Shown here one piece after another: positions 25,736 through 33,220 of a DNA stretch of 64,000 nt (positions are counted from its first letter, which is position 1; each line of letters opens with the position of its first letter). Origin of the DNA: Anaerospora hongkongensis (GTDB lineage Bacteria > Bacillota > Negativicutes > Sporomusales > DSM-15969). The notes beneath the pieces are model-generated. The model was not told the DNA's origin. It searched no databases and was given only the letters and a program-made list of their open reading frames with translations. Both the position numbers and the translations under genes were made by a program. Location of the stretch: contig NZ_SLUI01000017.1 of the NCBI RefSeq assembly GCF_004339805.1, forward strand, positions 36,732-100,731, given 5' to 3'.

Positions 25736-26473
25736 ATGAGTCAGTATATGTTTGGAGCAGGGAATATGTTTTGTATACCGAAGGCAGCGGTGCCAACGCC
25801 GCGCTTGTTGGGGACAATGCAGGAAGTAAGCATTGAGTTTAGCGGAAATATCAAAGAATTATTCGGACAAAATCAGTTTTCGGAAGCTGTGGCACGGGGC
25901 CAGCAAAAGGTTACGGGAAAAGCGAAGTTTGCCAATATTAAGATGGATACCTACAATGATCTTTATTTTAATGAAACAGCAACGGTAGGACAGAACTTGG
26001 TGACGATTAATGAAAGCCAAACGGTAACAGATGCTGGCTATACAGTAATTGCCAAGAAAAGCAAGTTTTTAACCGACCTTGGCGTGATTGACGGGGCAAC
26101 AGGCAAAGCTTTGACAAGGGTAGCCTCCGCCCCGAAAACCGGTGAGTACGCACTGGCAAATGAAACAGGTACATACACGTTCAATGCCGATATGGCGGAC
26201 AAGCAGGTTTATCTTTCCTATATGTATAGCGATGCTGTAAATGGCAGAACAATCATCATCAATAACCAACCGATGGGCGCTGCGCCGTCATTTATGGGTA
26301 TTTTCAGCGGCAGGTTCGGCGGCAAGGAAATGACGCTGATTTTAAACACCTGCGTTGCATCAAAATTGAGTTTGGTTACGACAAAGCTGGAGGATTTCAA
26401 TATTCCGGAATTTGACTTCTCGGCGTCGGTGGATGAACTTGGACGGCTTGGAACGCTTTCGTCTGCGGACTAA
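25736..26473 (+). CDS. Phage tail tube protein
   Basis: A 245-residue protein right after the tail completion gene and before the chaperone pair, the usual slot of the siphovirus major tail protein. The sequence is strand-rich, without signal peptide or membrane segment (MQEVSIEFSGNIKELFGQNQ near residue 32, GQQKVTGKAKFANIKMDTYN near 62). This N-terminal pattern is characteristic of tube proteins that start with a lipocalin-like beta sandwich and bind partner subunits. AGGGAGG lies upstream and spacing to the neighbours is short, so it is in the same operon. It would polymerise into the tube; being non-contractile, it has no sheath partner here. Confidence 0.75.
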   Translation: MSQYMFGAGNMFCIPKAAVPTPRLLGTMQEVSIEFSGNIKELFGQNQFSEAVARGQQKVTGKAKFANIKMDTYNDLYFNETATVGQNLVTINESQTVTDAGYTVIAKKSKFLTDLGVIDGATGKALTRVASAPKTGEYALANETGTYTFNADMADKQVYLSYMYSDAVNGRTIIINNQPMGAAPSFMGIFSGRFGGKEMTLILNTCVASKLSLVTTKLEDFNIPEFDFSASVDELGRLGTLSSAD

Positions 26474-26501
26474 ATGAAATAAGGGGAGAGGGTAAAAAAC
26501 G

Positions 26502-26849
26502 ATGAATGCAAATGAACTTTATGAAGGCGAGAGCATAAAAATCCGGGGAAAAGAGTATATCGTACCGGGGTTGTCCTTGGGACAGATTGAGAGTATGGCC
26601 GATAAAATCCAGTCCATTGCGGAAAATGGCGACAAATTGAGCAAGGAAATGATGACAACGATTTCCGAGATCAGTCATGCGGCACTGTCCAGGAATTATC
26701 CGGCAATGACCTTGGATGAGGTTAAGGATATGATGGATATGCGCAATATGAAAGTTGTGCTGGAGGCAGTTATGGGCGCCTCCGGCTTCATGAAAATGAA
26801 AGGTGCAGGAGGTAACGGCGCGAAAGGCGCAACCTTAAAAAGAAGTTGA
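26502..26849 (+). CDS. Tail assembly chaperone (G-type)
   Basis: A 115-residue, mostly helical protein after the tube gene, corresponding to the lambda gpG-type chaperone. It includes SIKIRGKEYIVPGLSLGQIE and a central helical part (MADKIQSIAENG, TISEISHAALSRNYPAMTLDEVKDMMDM). GGGGAGAGGG lies upstream of ATG 26502. It ends TTA AAA AGA AGT TGA, where the second chaperone frame opens, so a fraction of ribosomes likely make a longer G-T fusion. Such chaperones coat the tape measure protein during tail assembly and are absent from the finished particle. Confidence 0.75.
   Translation: MNANELYEGESIKIRGKEYIVPGLSLGQIESMADKIQSIAENGDKLSKEMMTTISEISHAALSRNYPAMTLDEVKDMMDMRNMKVVLEAVMGASGFMKMKGAGGNGAKGATLKRS
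26835..26849 (+). other. Probable programmed frameshift site of the tail chaperone pair
   Basis: The zero frame reads TTA AAA AGA AGT TGA. The second chaperone frame opens just after an out-of-frame TAA at 26836-26838 and continues as K-E-V-D-F-T-A-I-Y. A tRNA-Lys on AAA (26838-26840) can re-pair with AAA at 26839-26841 by a +1 shift; a -2 shift gives the same frame but would pair poorly. No standard -1 slippery heptamer is present, and the frame relation rules out -1. Confidence 0.6.
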
Positions 26850-27171
26850 TTTTACCGCGATCTATTGCGAGATCGTGACAGCGACGGGCTGGACGTGGGA
26901 TTATGTGCGCTCTGCCATGACTTTTAAGCGCTATGAAGCGCTCAAAAAGTCGTGGCGCGAGCTGCCGCCCCTCTCTATTACGACGCTGGCAATTGCGAAA
27001 TGCTTGGGAATGGAAATGAAGGCTGTACCGGATCGGGTGCAGGCAAAGCAAAGTTCAGATGTTTTCTTTGATGAATCCTATTATGAGAATACAGAGGTGT
27101 CGCCTTGGCGGCAAGGCGGCGGCGGACAATTGACCGCAGAATTTCAAGCGGCGGGAGGTGAAATAAAATGA
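26839..27171 (+). CDS. Tail assembly chaperone extension (T-type), expressed by frameshift
   Basis: The frame opens at 26839 with KEVDFTAIYCEIVTATGW and runs 110 codons. It carries a compact helical domain (DYVRSAMTFKRYEALKKSW, PPLSITTLAIAKCLG) and a glycine-rich, disordered-looking end (PWRQGGGGQL). The only internal starts (GTG 26875, ATG 26917) lack Shine-Dalgarno sequences, and convincing coding begins before them, so this is best read as the T part of a G-T fusion made by frameshifting at 26835-26849. Its stop overlaps the tape measure start by 4 bp (ATGA, 27168-27171). Confidence 0.75.
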   Translation, partial: KEVDFTAIYCEIVTATGWTWDYVRSAMTFKRYEALKKSWRELPPLSITTLAIAKCLGMEMKAVPDRVQAKQSSDVFFDESYYENTEVSPWRQGGGGQLTAEFQAAGGEIK

Positions 27172-30068
27172 GTGAAGATACGGTACAAGTTAAAATTGAG
27201 GCGGATTCCAGTGGTTTTTCCGGAGCGCTAAAGGATGCGATGAGCAGCCTTACCGATATGGTCGGTGAGATGAAAAATGGTTTTGGTGAGATGACAGATG
27301 CTATCACAACCTCCATGAAAGAGGCTTCGGACGCATCAAGCATAGCAGCGCAAAACATCTCAGCTGGGATAGAAGAATCGGCGGTGCAGACTGCGCAATC
27401 CATCCGTAATCTTTCACAAGCGCTTAAAGGATTAAAACCGGAAATGGAAAATACAGCTTCTGCAAAAGGGATTGCAGGCAGTATGAAAGATGCGATGCAA
27501 TCGGTGATTGGGCTGACAGATTCGATCACGAATCTGAAAAAACCGTTGGTATTGCTCAATGATATTTATGATGCTATCGATAATATGAAAAAGGCCATGC
27601 TTTCGGGTGGACTGACAGCAGCCTTTAGAGCGCTGGCAGGGGCGATGAACATCAGCCCGCTTGTCCTTGCGGTTACGGCGTCGATAACACTATTAGCTGG
27701 GTGCGTCTATCTGGTCTATACAAATTGGGAAGAATTCAAGGGCTGGTGCATTGGGCTGTGGAATGGAATCGTAGATCTTATCGCCAATAATATTGGTTTA
27801 ATTATGGCGCTGTTTCCGGGGCTTGGGGCAATCATTTACTTAGTCTATGAGTACTGGAACGACGCGGTACAGGCGGTCAGTGGGCTATGGACGAGTTTTA
27901 CAAAATTCCTTGATGAGATCGTTCAAGTTGTAAAACGAATTATCGACAGCGTAAGCGAAGCTTGGCCGAGGTTTGTCGACGGCGCGCAAAAAGGGGTAAG
28001 TAAATTCGCCGATGCACTAGCATCCTTGGTTGGGTCCTTTATCCCCAATTGGGCAAAATCGCTATGGAGTCAGGTAGTAAGCCTTGGCAACGCGCTCGCG
28101 GCTAAAACGGCGGAGATTGGCAATGCGATCCGGAAAAATTTAAAGATATCCGGCGAAGGCGGCAATGCAAGCGTCGGTGAGGATGGAAATGCTGACGAGA
28201 GCCTCAAGAAACCGGAGCTGCCGAAATTTATGCCTGCAATGTCTGCCGGCAGCTTCAGTTCCGGCGGGCGGGCATCCGGACAAGATAAATCCGAGTATGA
28301 AAACGCGAAGAAGCTTTACGACCAGCAGCTTCGGTTGGCCGACTACACGGCGACAGAAAAGGAAGCGCTATATAAAAAGTACTTGGAAAATGTGCAGAAA
28401 TCGGATCAAGAGGCTATCGATTATAAGATCGGCCTGTACCAAGTGGAAAAGAATGCGTTCGCCGAAATGCTCAAAGGGCAGGAAGCAGATCTTCAGAATG
28501 CCAAGACGCGTGGACTGGTTACAGAATTGCAATATCATACCGAACTTGCCGAGATCAAAAGAAAGAATTTGGATGCCGAGGTCGCTTTCAGGGCAAAGGC
28601 GGCAATGGAAGCAGAGAAGCTGTCCGAAGCAGAAAAGACACAGCAGCTTGCGGCGTACAAAGAAAAAGTAGAAGCAACTGTATGGTATAAGCAGGCTTTA
28701 AAAGAAGTTTTAAACGCCGAAAAGACGCTTGCTGATTATCAGCTAAGCATCGCAAATAAAATTAACGATTTCCGAAAACAGGTAGCGTTGGATTCCATCG
28801 CAGCGGAAGAAAACCGGCTGCATTGGCTGTACGAACAAAATTTGATCAGCCAGGAGAAGCTTACTGCCGCGCTGAAAACCTGCGAAGAGCAGCGATATGA
28901 GATGGAAAAGGCAAGCCTTGAAAGATCATTAAATGAATGCGCCAAGGATGCCGGGAAGATGCAGGAAATATATCAAAGGTACGTTGACGCGCGCGATCAG
29001 GCGACGCGTGAAATGATCATGCAGGAAATTGCCGCAAACGGGAAAAGCGCCGACGAAGCCATTCGCATTTTAAACGAATTATATGCCCTGAAGGTGCAGC
29101 ATGAGAAAAAAGAACAAGAGCTGGAACGTTCACTGGTAGATGAGAAAATTAAGAAGATTAGGCAGATCAGTGATTCGCTGAAGGACAGTATGTCTCAGGC
29201 CTTTCAGGACGTGCTGACCCGGCAGGCAAATTTTCTTGATGCTTTAAAAAGTATTTGGTCAACGACCATGAAAAGTATCCTAAAGCAGTTTACCGATACG
29301 ATTTCTCAGACCATTATTAAAAAAGCTTTTGATAATCAAATAATAAAGAATGATGAAAAGGATATTCGCAGAAGTCCTAAAAAAAATGTTGGTAATCAAG
29401 CAAAAGTTGTAACAGAAAAAGCAGCGCAGGCACAGCTTACAGCAGCAAATGCGCAAGGTAACGCACAGCGATTGGCACAAGATCGAGTATCAGGTCAGCA
29501 GCAAATCATGACAAGGGGACTCAAAGCGGAAGCTGAACAAGCGATAGAAACGACTAAGGATACCAACATAACAGCTTCGGCGCAGGCGGCAGGTCAAGCG
29601 TCAGTAGCGTCCATTCAATCGGCCATTACGGCAATGATCGAAATGCTGCCCATGCTTATTTTGATGAGCGTGCTCACCGGTATGTTTGGCGGTGGCGGCA
29701 GTAAAACAACCGAAAGCACGGGGCCGGGTATCAATCTGGGCCGCAATCCCGACAGCTATTATTCTACGCCGACATTGACGGGAATCCCCTCTTTCGATGT
29801 TGGTTCCTGGCGGCTTCCGGCTGATACACTGGCGATGGTACACAAAGATGAAATGATTGTACCTGCCAAAGGGGGCCTTGCTGATGGGATGCGAGATTTG
29901 TTAGGAAGTGGCGGCGGGCAGAGCACTCCGACGATCAATTTGAACTATAGCGCTGCGCATTATGGCCGCACGAATAAAGATGTACAGGCAGAGATTAAGC
30001 AAAACGCACGGTTTCTAGTTAAGGCTTTAGGTACTGAACACCGGAATTTCAATCGCGGTAAAAAATAA
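27168..30068 (+). CDS. Tape measure protein
   Basis: A 966-residue protein that sets tail length. The N-terminus is rich in short helices. Hydrophobic segments lie at about residues 165-185 (ISPLVLAVTASITLLAGCVY) and 205-225, followed by a long charged coiled-coil region (~370-720: EYENAKKLYDQQLRLADYTA, KLSEAEKTQQLAAYKEK). Another hydrophobic stretch lies near 820 (MLPMLILMSVLTGMFGGGG), and the end contains the common tape-measure motif SFDVGSWRLPADTLAMVHKD. By the usual 0.15 nm per residue this length predicts a tail near 140-150 nm. It is the longest gene in the structural run, except for the spike. Its stop lies next to a terminator hairpin shared with the antisense moron. Confidence 0.9.
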   Translation: MSEDTVQVKIEADSSGFSGALKDAMSSLTDMVGEMKNGFGEMTDAITTSMKEASDASSIAAQNISAGIEESAVQTAQSIRNLSQALKGLKPEMENTASAKGIAGSMKDAMQSVIGLTDSITNLKKPLVLLNDIYDAIDNMKKAMLSGGLTAAFRALAGAMNISPLVLAVTASITLLAGCVYLVYTNWEEFKGWCIGLWNGIVDLIANNIGLIMALFPGLGAIIYLVYEYWNDAVQAVSGLWTSFTKFLDEIVQVVKRIIDSVSEAWPRFVDGAQKGVSKFADALASLVGSFIPNWAKSLWSQVVSLGNALAAKTAEIGNAIRKNLKISGEGGNASVGEDGNADESLKKPELPKFMPAMSAGSFSSGGRASGQDKSEYENAKKLYDQQLRLADYTATEKEALYKKYLENVQKSDQEAIDYKIGLYQVEKNAFAEMLKGQEADLQNAKTRGLVTELQYHTELAEIKRKNLDAEVAFRAKAAMEAEKLSEAEKTQQLAAYKEKVEATVWYKQALKEVLNAEKTLADYQLSIANKINDFRKQVALDSIAAEENRLHWLYEQNLISQEKLTAALKTCEEQRYEMEKASLERSLNECAKDAGKMQEIYQRYVDARDQATREMIMQEIAANGKSADEAIRILNELYALKVQHEKKEQELERSLVDEKIKKIRQISDSLKDSMSQAFQDVLTRQANFLDALKSIWSTTMKSILKQFTDTISQTIIKKAFDNQIIKNDEKDIRRSPKKNVGNQAKVVTEKAAQAQLTAANAQGNAQRLAQDRVSGQQQIMTRGLKAEAEQAIETTKDTNITASAQAAGQASVASIQSAITAMIEMLPMLILMSVLTGMFGGGGSKTTESTGPGINLGRNPDSYYSTPTLTGIPSFDVGSWRLPADTLAMVHKDEMIVPAKGGLADGMRDLLGSGGGQSTPTINLNYSAAHYGRTNKDVQAEIKQNARFLVKALGTEHRNFNRGKK

Positions 30069-30069
30069 A

Positions 30070-30094
30070 GCAGGCTGCTTATTGTGCAGCCTGC
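30070..30094. terminator. Terminator hairpin between tape measure and moron 1
   Basis: GCAGGCTGC (30070-30078) and GCAGCCTGC (30086-30094). The moron stop codon (30079-30081 on the minus strand) sits in the loop. A-rich on the left, so it works best for the minus-strand gene. Confidence 0.6.
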
Positions 30095-30603
30095 GCCGGG
30101 GAATCTGTCTTTGGCACATATTTGGTAAATAGTTCCTGTGCTTCTTTAATCACTTTAAAGGGGAGAACATAGTCTTCTCTAAAATCGCCGCTCAAGGAAT
30201 AAAAGTAAAATCTTACGGCAACATTTTTTTTCGTGTTCATTAAGGCAGTGTAAACATTTTCAGGGAGCGGAAAGGAGCGTCGGACAAAAGCGCCGCGATA
30301 ACTATCGACAGTGGTTTCCCAGGTGAAGATGGTATCATCTATTTGCATTTTTATAGTGTCGCCGATAGCATAGCCATCATCACGCAGAAAAGCGATTTCA
30401 AAACCTTTCCCATCGTAAACATCACCCTGCCTAAAAAAAACAATAAAAGATGAGTTAAGAAAGTCCATTGTTGATGCCGCGCGACTATAATCCACATAAT
30501 ACCAATACGTGCCTTCAAAATGATCCGAACCTTCTTTAATCTTTGCCAAGCAAACGCCCTGTACCAGCAGAAGCGCTAAGCAGATCAAAAGTATCTTCTT
30601 CAT
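30079..30603 (-). CDS. Small secreted protein, moron 1 (unknown function)
   Basis: A 174-residue exported protein inside the tail operon but on the opposite strand. Signal peptide MKKILLICLALLLVQGVCLA; the mature part starts KIKEGSDHFEGTYWYYVDYS. It is a paralogue of the gene at 30703-31224: they share signal peptide, D-x-F-x-G...YYVD, a central KxQIDDTIxTW, LPxNVYxALxNT and GDF/Y-D-(Y/F) positions, so the fold is probably an all-beta domain. ATG 30603 follows GGAGGG; the GTG at 30612 is too close to it. Own terminator, own 5' region and antisense placement are moron traits. It may alter the host envelope or protect against the particle; this is inferred and the family is not recognised. Confidence 0.65.
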   Translation of the reverse strand: MKKILLICLALLLVQGVCLAKIKEGSDHFEGTYWYYVDYSRAASTMDFLNSSFIVFFRQGDVYDGKGFEIAFLRDDGYAIGDTIKMQIDDTIFTWETTVDSYRGAFVRRSFPLPENVYTALMNTKKNVAVRFYFYSLSGDFREDYVLPFKVIKEAQELFTKYVPKTDSPAQAAQ

Positions 30604-30692
30604 ACTATCCACATCCCTCCAATTTTGTATAATGCTACCATTCTCTGTTCTGATTTGGAAATCCTTTGAGGCAGGTAATGAATTAAAATAAA

Positions 30693-30718
30693 GCAGCCTG
30701 TTTTAATTTGCAGGCTGC
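30693..30718. terminator. Terminator hairpin of moron 2
   Basis: GCAGCCTG (30693-30700) and CAGGCTGC (30711-30718), with the moron 2 stop codon (30703-30705 on the minus strand) in the loop. The same design as in unit 1. Confidence 0.6.
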
Positions 30719-31224
30719 TTTGCAGAGGAGCTGCCATATGTTTTATACATGGTCTGAACCTCTTTGATTTTCTTATAGGGAATAGCAAAATCTTGTTTGT
30801 AGTCGCCGCTGATGTCTTTATAAAAAAAACGCAAGGAAATATTTCTATTTGTATTCAGTAAAGCCTCATAGACATTATCCGGTAAAGTAAATGTGAAATC
30901 TACAGCGCCATTTCTGCGCGAGCTTTGGTGATTGGAATCCCAAGTGTAAATTGTATCATCAATTTGTACTTTAATTGTAGGTTCAATGGCGTAGGCAGTC
31001 TTCGAATTTAAAAAAATCTGCAGATATTTTCTATCACCATTTTCCGGGTCAGGGAAAAGCGTAAATGAGGCTACGGTATATTGAGGATTATAGGGATCGT
31101 AATAAGTCGCATCCACGTAGTAGCAAAATGACCCATCAAACTTATCCACTTCTTTCTCAATCTTTGCCAAGCAAACGCTTTGCAGCATCAATAGTGCTAA
31201 GCAGAGCAAAAGTATCCGCTTCAT
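30703..31224 (-). CDS. Small secreted protein, moron 2 (unknown function)
   Basis: A 173-residue paralogue of moron 1 with signal peptide MKRILLLCLALLMLQSVCLA. Shared positions: VDKFDGSFCYYVD, IKVQIDDTIYTWDS, TLPDNVYEALLNTNRNI, ISGDYKQDFAIPY and a C-terminal KKIKEVQTMY helix. ATG 31224 follows GGAGGG at 11-nt spacing, the same as moron 1. The mature protein is small, charged and without membrane segments, so it is probably periplasmic or released. Two diverged copies suggest useful diversification such as target range or immunity. The function is unknown. Confidence 0.65.
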   Translation of the reverse strand: MKRILLLCLALLMLQSVCLAKIEKEVDKFDGSFCYYVDATYYDPYNPQYTVASFTLFPDPENGDRKYLQIFLNSKTAYAIEPTIKVQIDDTIYTWDSNHQSSRRNGAVDFTFTLPDNVYEALLNTNRNISLRFFYKDISGDYKQDFAIPYKKIKEVQTMYKTYGSSSAKQPAN

Positions 31225-31297
31225 CTATCCACATCCCTCCAGTTTTGTATAATGCCACCCTTCTCTTCTGGTATTTAAAAATCCTTTCAGGTAGGTG

Positions 31298-31903
31298 ATG
31301 AAATTGTCAAATACCATATTCCCAGAGCTTCGCGGCTTGTCGTGGAGCGTAACTAAGACACCGGAGTTCTACACTCTGACTAAGACAAGCCCGACGGGGC
31401 TGGATGTCAGTGCCGTCTTGTCAGCCTATCCACGCTGGCAATTTTCCTTAAGTTATGAATTCCTTCGTGATGATGGCACGGCGCGCGGTGAGCTGCAAAA
31501 GCTGTTAGGACTGTTCTTGGCCTGCAATGGCAACGTTGAGGATTTTTTATACCTTGATCCTAACGACCATAAAGCGCAAAACGAGCTGATTGGCGTCGGC
31601 GACGGTGCAGCAACGGATTTTCAACTTTGTCGTACCTACGCCGGATTTACCGAGCCGGTTTATGGCGTAAAAGATACGCCCGTTGTAGCCGTTAACAACG
31701 TTCCCGCGCCCTTTTCCGTATCTGATACAGGTATTGTGAAATTTAAGAAGGCGCCGCCGGAACGTGCTGTAATCTCCTGGAGCGGCGAGTTCTATTACCG
31801 CGTAAAATTCAAAGAGAGCAGCATGGAATTTGCTAACTTTACGTATCGGTTATGGGAAGCAAAAAAAGTTGAATTTGTATCCGTAAAGAGAGTAAGCGGA
31901 TGA
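31298..31903 (+). CDS. Distal tail protein, DUF2460 (GTA g12-like)
   Basis: A 201-residue tail protein of the type first noted as RcGTA g12 (distal tail, DUF2460). Visible are the N-terminal FPELRGLSWSVTKTPEFYT, WQFSLSYEFLRDDG near residue 48, LGLFLACNGNVEDFLYLDPN near 68 and a C-terminal strand WEAKKVEFVSVKRV. ATG 31298 is chosen over GTG 31295. It overlaps the next gene by 4 bp (ATGA). It would form the ring that joins the tube to the tip. In Firmicute phages this slot usually holds a Dit/Siphovirus_tail protein, so the GTA/lambda-type organisation is notable. Confidence 0.8.
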   Translation: MKLSNTIFPELRGLSWSVTKTPEFYTLTKTSPTGLDVSAVLSAYPRWQFSLSYEFLRDDGTARGELQKLLGLFLACNGNVEDFLYLDPNDHKAQNELIGVGDGAATDFQLCRTYAGFTEPVYGVKDTPVVAVNNVPAPFSVSDTGIVKFKKAPPERAVISWSGEFYYRVKFKESSMEFANFTYRLWEAKKVEFVSVKRVSG

Positions 31904-32769
31904 AGAGAGCAAACGAAGAGCTCAACCAGTTACTGCTACAACAGCAGGTTTTTTATATGGCTGACTTGTACACGATTACGCTGACAAACGGTGTGATCCT
32001 ACGCTATACAACCTGCGACGTCAAGCTGCTGGTCGGCGGTAATACCTATCTACCGTTTTTGATCGAGCGCACCGGCACAAAACAAGCGCGCGGCATCAGC
32101 GTTGATGAGGTTAACCTGACTATTACGGTAGATCAAAATGATGTGATTCCCGGCGGGCTTACTTTTATGCAAGGCGTGGTAAATGGCGCGTTTGAAAATG
32201 CGATCCTTCAGCTTGAACGGGTATTTTCGCCGGAGCCGTTCCGGTTCAACATGCCAGCGATCAGCGCCAATTATGCGCTTTTATGGTGGATTGGCCTGTT
32301 TAATATCAACAGCGCCGGAGGCAATACCATCGAGGCAACGGCTGCGGCCATGACACAGCTTTTAAACGTCAAATTCCCGCGCAATCTTTACTATCCTCCT
32401 TGCATCTACACGCTCGGTGACGTTGGCTGCAAGGTGGATTTAAATCGCTTCAAAGTGCTGGGGCAAGCTGCGGCATTCGGTACACGCAGCATAGTCAAAA
32501 GCAATTTAACTTTCAACAACGGCTATCTGTCGCAAGGCAGCATCAGATTTACCAGCGGTGCAAATACCAACGTAACGCGCAGCATCCGCAGCAATACCGG
32601 TGGAACAATCAGCGTCGTGCTGCCGTTTCAGGCAGTGCCGGAGGCGGGGGATACATTTGAGGTGTTGCCTGCTTGTGACAAGAGTATGAATTGCTGCCGC
32701 AATAGATTCAACAATTTGAGCAATTTTCGGGGCTATCCGTTTATTCCAGTTCCTGAAACGGCGTATTGA
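31900..32769 (+). CDS. Tail tip hub protein, DUF2163 (GTA g13-like)
   Basis: A 289-residue protein matching the DUF2163/phage BR0599 layout of RcGTA g13 and lambda gpL-type tail-tip proteins. It has an N-terminal strand domain (YTITLTNGVILRYTTCDVKL, LTITVDQNDVIPGG) and a C-terminal cysteine-rich part (YYPPCIYTLGDVGCKVDLNR near residue 165, then ACDKSMNCCRNRFNNLSNF near 265). The four C-terminal-region cysteines may bind an iron-sulfur cluster, as in gpL-type hubs. It is start-overlapped with the upstream gene and 16 bp before the NlpC/P60 gene. Synteny g12-g13-g14-g15 supports the call. Confidence 0.8.
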   Translation: MKRANEELNQLLLQQQVFYMADLYTITLTNGVILRYTTCDVKLLVGGNTYLPFLIERTGTKQARGISVDEVNLTITVDQNDVIPGGLTFMQGVVNGAFENAILQLERVFSPEPFRFNMPAISANYALLWWIGLFNINSAGGNTIEATAAAMTQLLNVKFPRNLYYPPCIYTLGDVGCKVDLNRFKVLGQAAAFGTRSIVKSNLTFNNGYLSQGSIRFTSGANTNVTRSIRSNTGGTISVVLPFQAVPEAGDTFEVLPACDKSMNCCRNRFNNLSNFRGYPFIPVPETAY

Positions 32770-32785
32770 AGGGGTGATAAAAGGT

Positions 32786-33220
32786 ATGAAACAAGACGAA
32801 GAAAAGCAGCGGCAGGCAATTGTAAAAGAAGCGCTGGAATGGCTGAATACACCATACCATCATATGGGGCGCGTCAAGGGTGCAGGCGTGGATTGCGGGA
32901 TGTTTCTCCTCGGTGTTTTTGAAAACTGCGGTCTGATCAACCATGTCAAGGTTGACTATTATCCTCATGACTGGCATTTGCACCGCGACAAACAGCAGTA
33001 TTTGGAATGGCTTAGTCAATACACGAAGCCGGTAGATGTCCCGGAGCCAGGGGATATAGTGGCTTACAAATACGGGCGTTGTATATCTCACGGGGCAATC
33101 GTAATCAGGTGGCCGCAGGTTATTCACGCATACATCGATTTAGGCGTAGTGCTGGCTGACGCGAGTAAAGGCGAGCTTGCCGTGCGGCAGCAGGGCTTTT
33201 ACTCCTATTGGGGTGAGTAG
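32786..33220 (+). CDS. Tail-associated NlpC/P60 peptidase (GTA g14-like)
   Basis: A 144-residue NlpC/P60 cysteine peptidase, the tail-tip cell-wall enzyme equivalent to GTA g14 and lambda gpK. The catalytic Cys lies in GAGVDCGMFLLGVF near residue 36. The His candidate is in CISHGAIVI near 96, with a polar residue after VIHAY. It has no signal peptide, as expected for a virion protein. It probably cuts peptide stems of peptidoglycan during penetration. AAGGGGTG lies 9 nt before ATG 32786, preferred over the GTG at 32774. The stop TAG abuts the next start codon directly. Confidence 0.85.
   Translation: MKQDEEKQRQAIVKEALEWLNTPYHHMGRVKGAGVDCGMFLLGVFENCGLINHVKVDYYPHDWHLHRDKQQYLEWLSQYTKPVDVPEPGDIVAYKYGRCISHGAIVIRWPQVIHAYIDLGVVLADASKGELAVRQQGFYSYWGE

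Larger units (their letters stand above)
30062..30684. repeat. Tandem duplication, unit 1 (moron cassette)
   Basis: The unit runs from AAAATAAAGCAG (30062) through a hairpin and the antisense secreted-protein gene to a 5' flank that looks like a decayed phage gene start (GGCAGGTAATGAATTAAAATAA, ATG at 30678). Unit 2 repeats the order about 620 bp later, including AAAATAAAGCAG (30685) and the block CTATCCACATCCCTCCA. Confidence 0.75.
30685..31307. repeat. Tandem duplication, unit 2 (moron cassette)
   Basis: Second unit of the ~620-bp duplication, ending at the intact start of the DUF2460-like tail gene (GTAGGTGATGAAATTG, ATG at 31298). The equivalent point of unit 1 has a stop two codons after ATG. 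The coding parts have diverged much more than the flanks, so the duplication is old or the proteins were under divergent selection. Confidence 0.75.
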
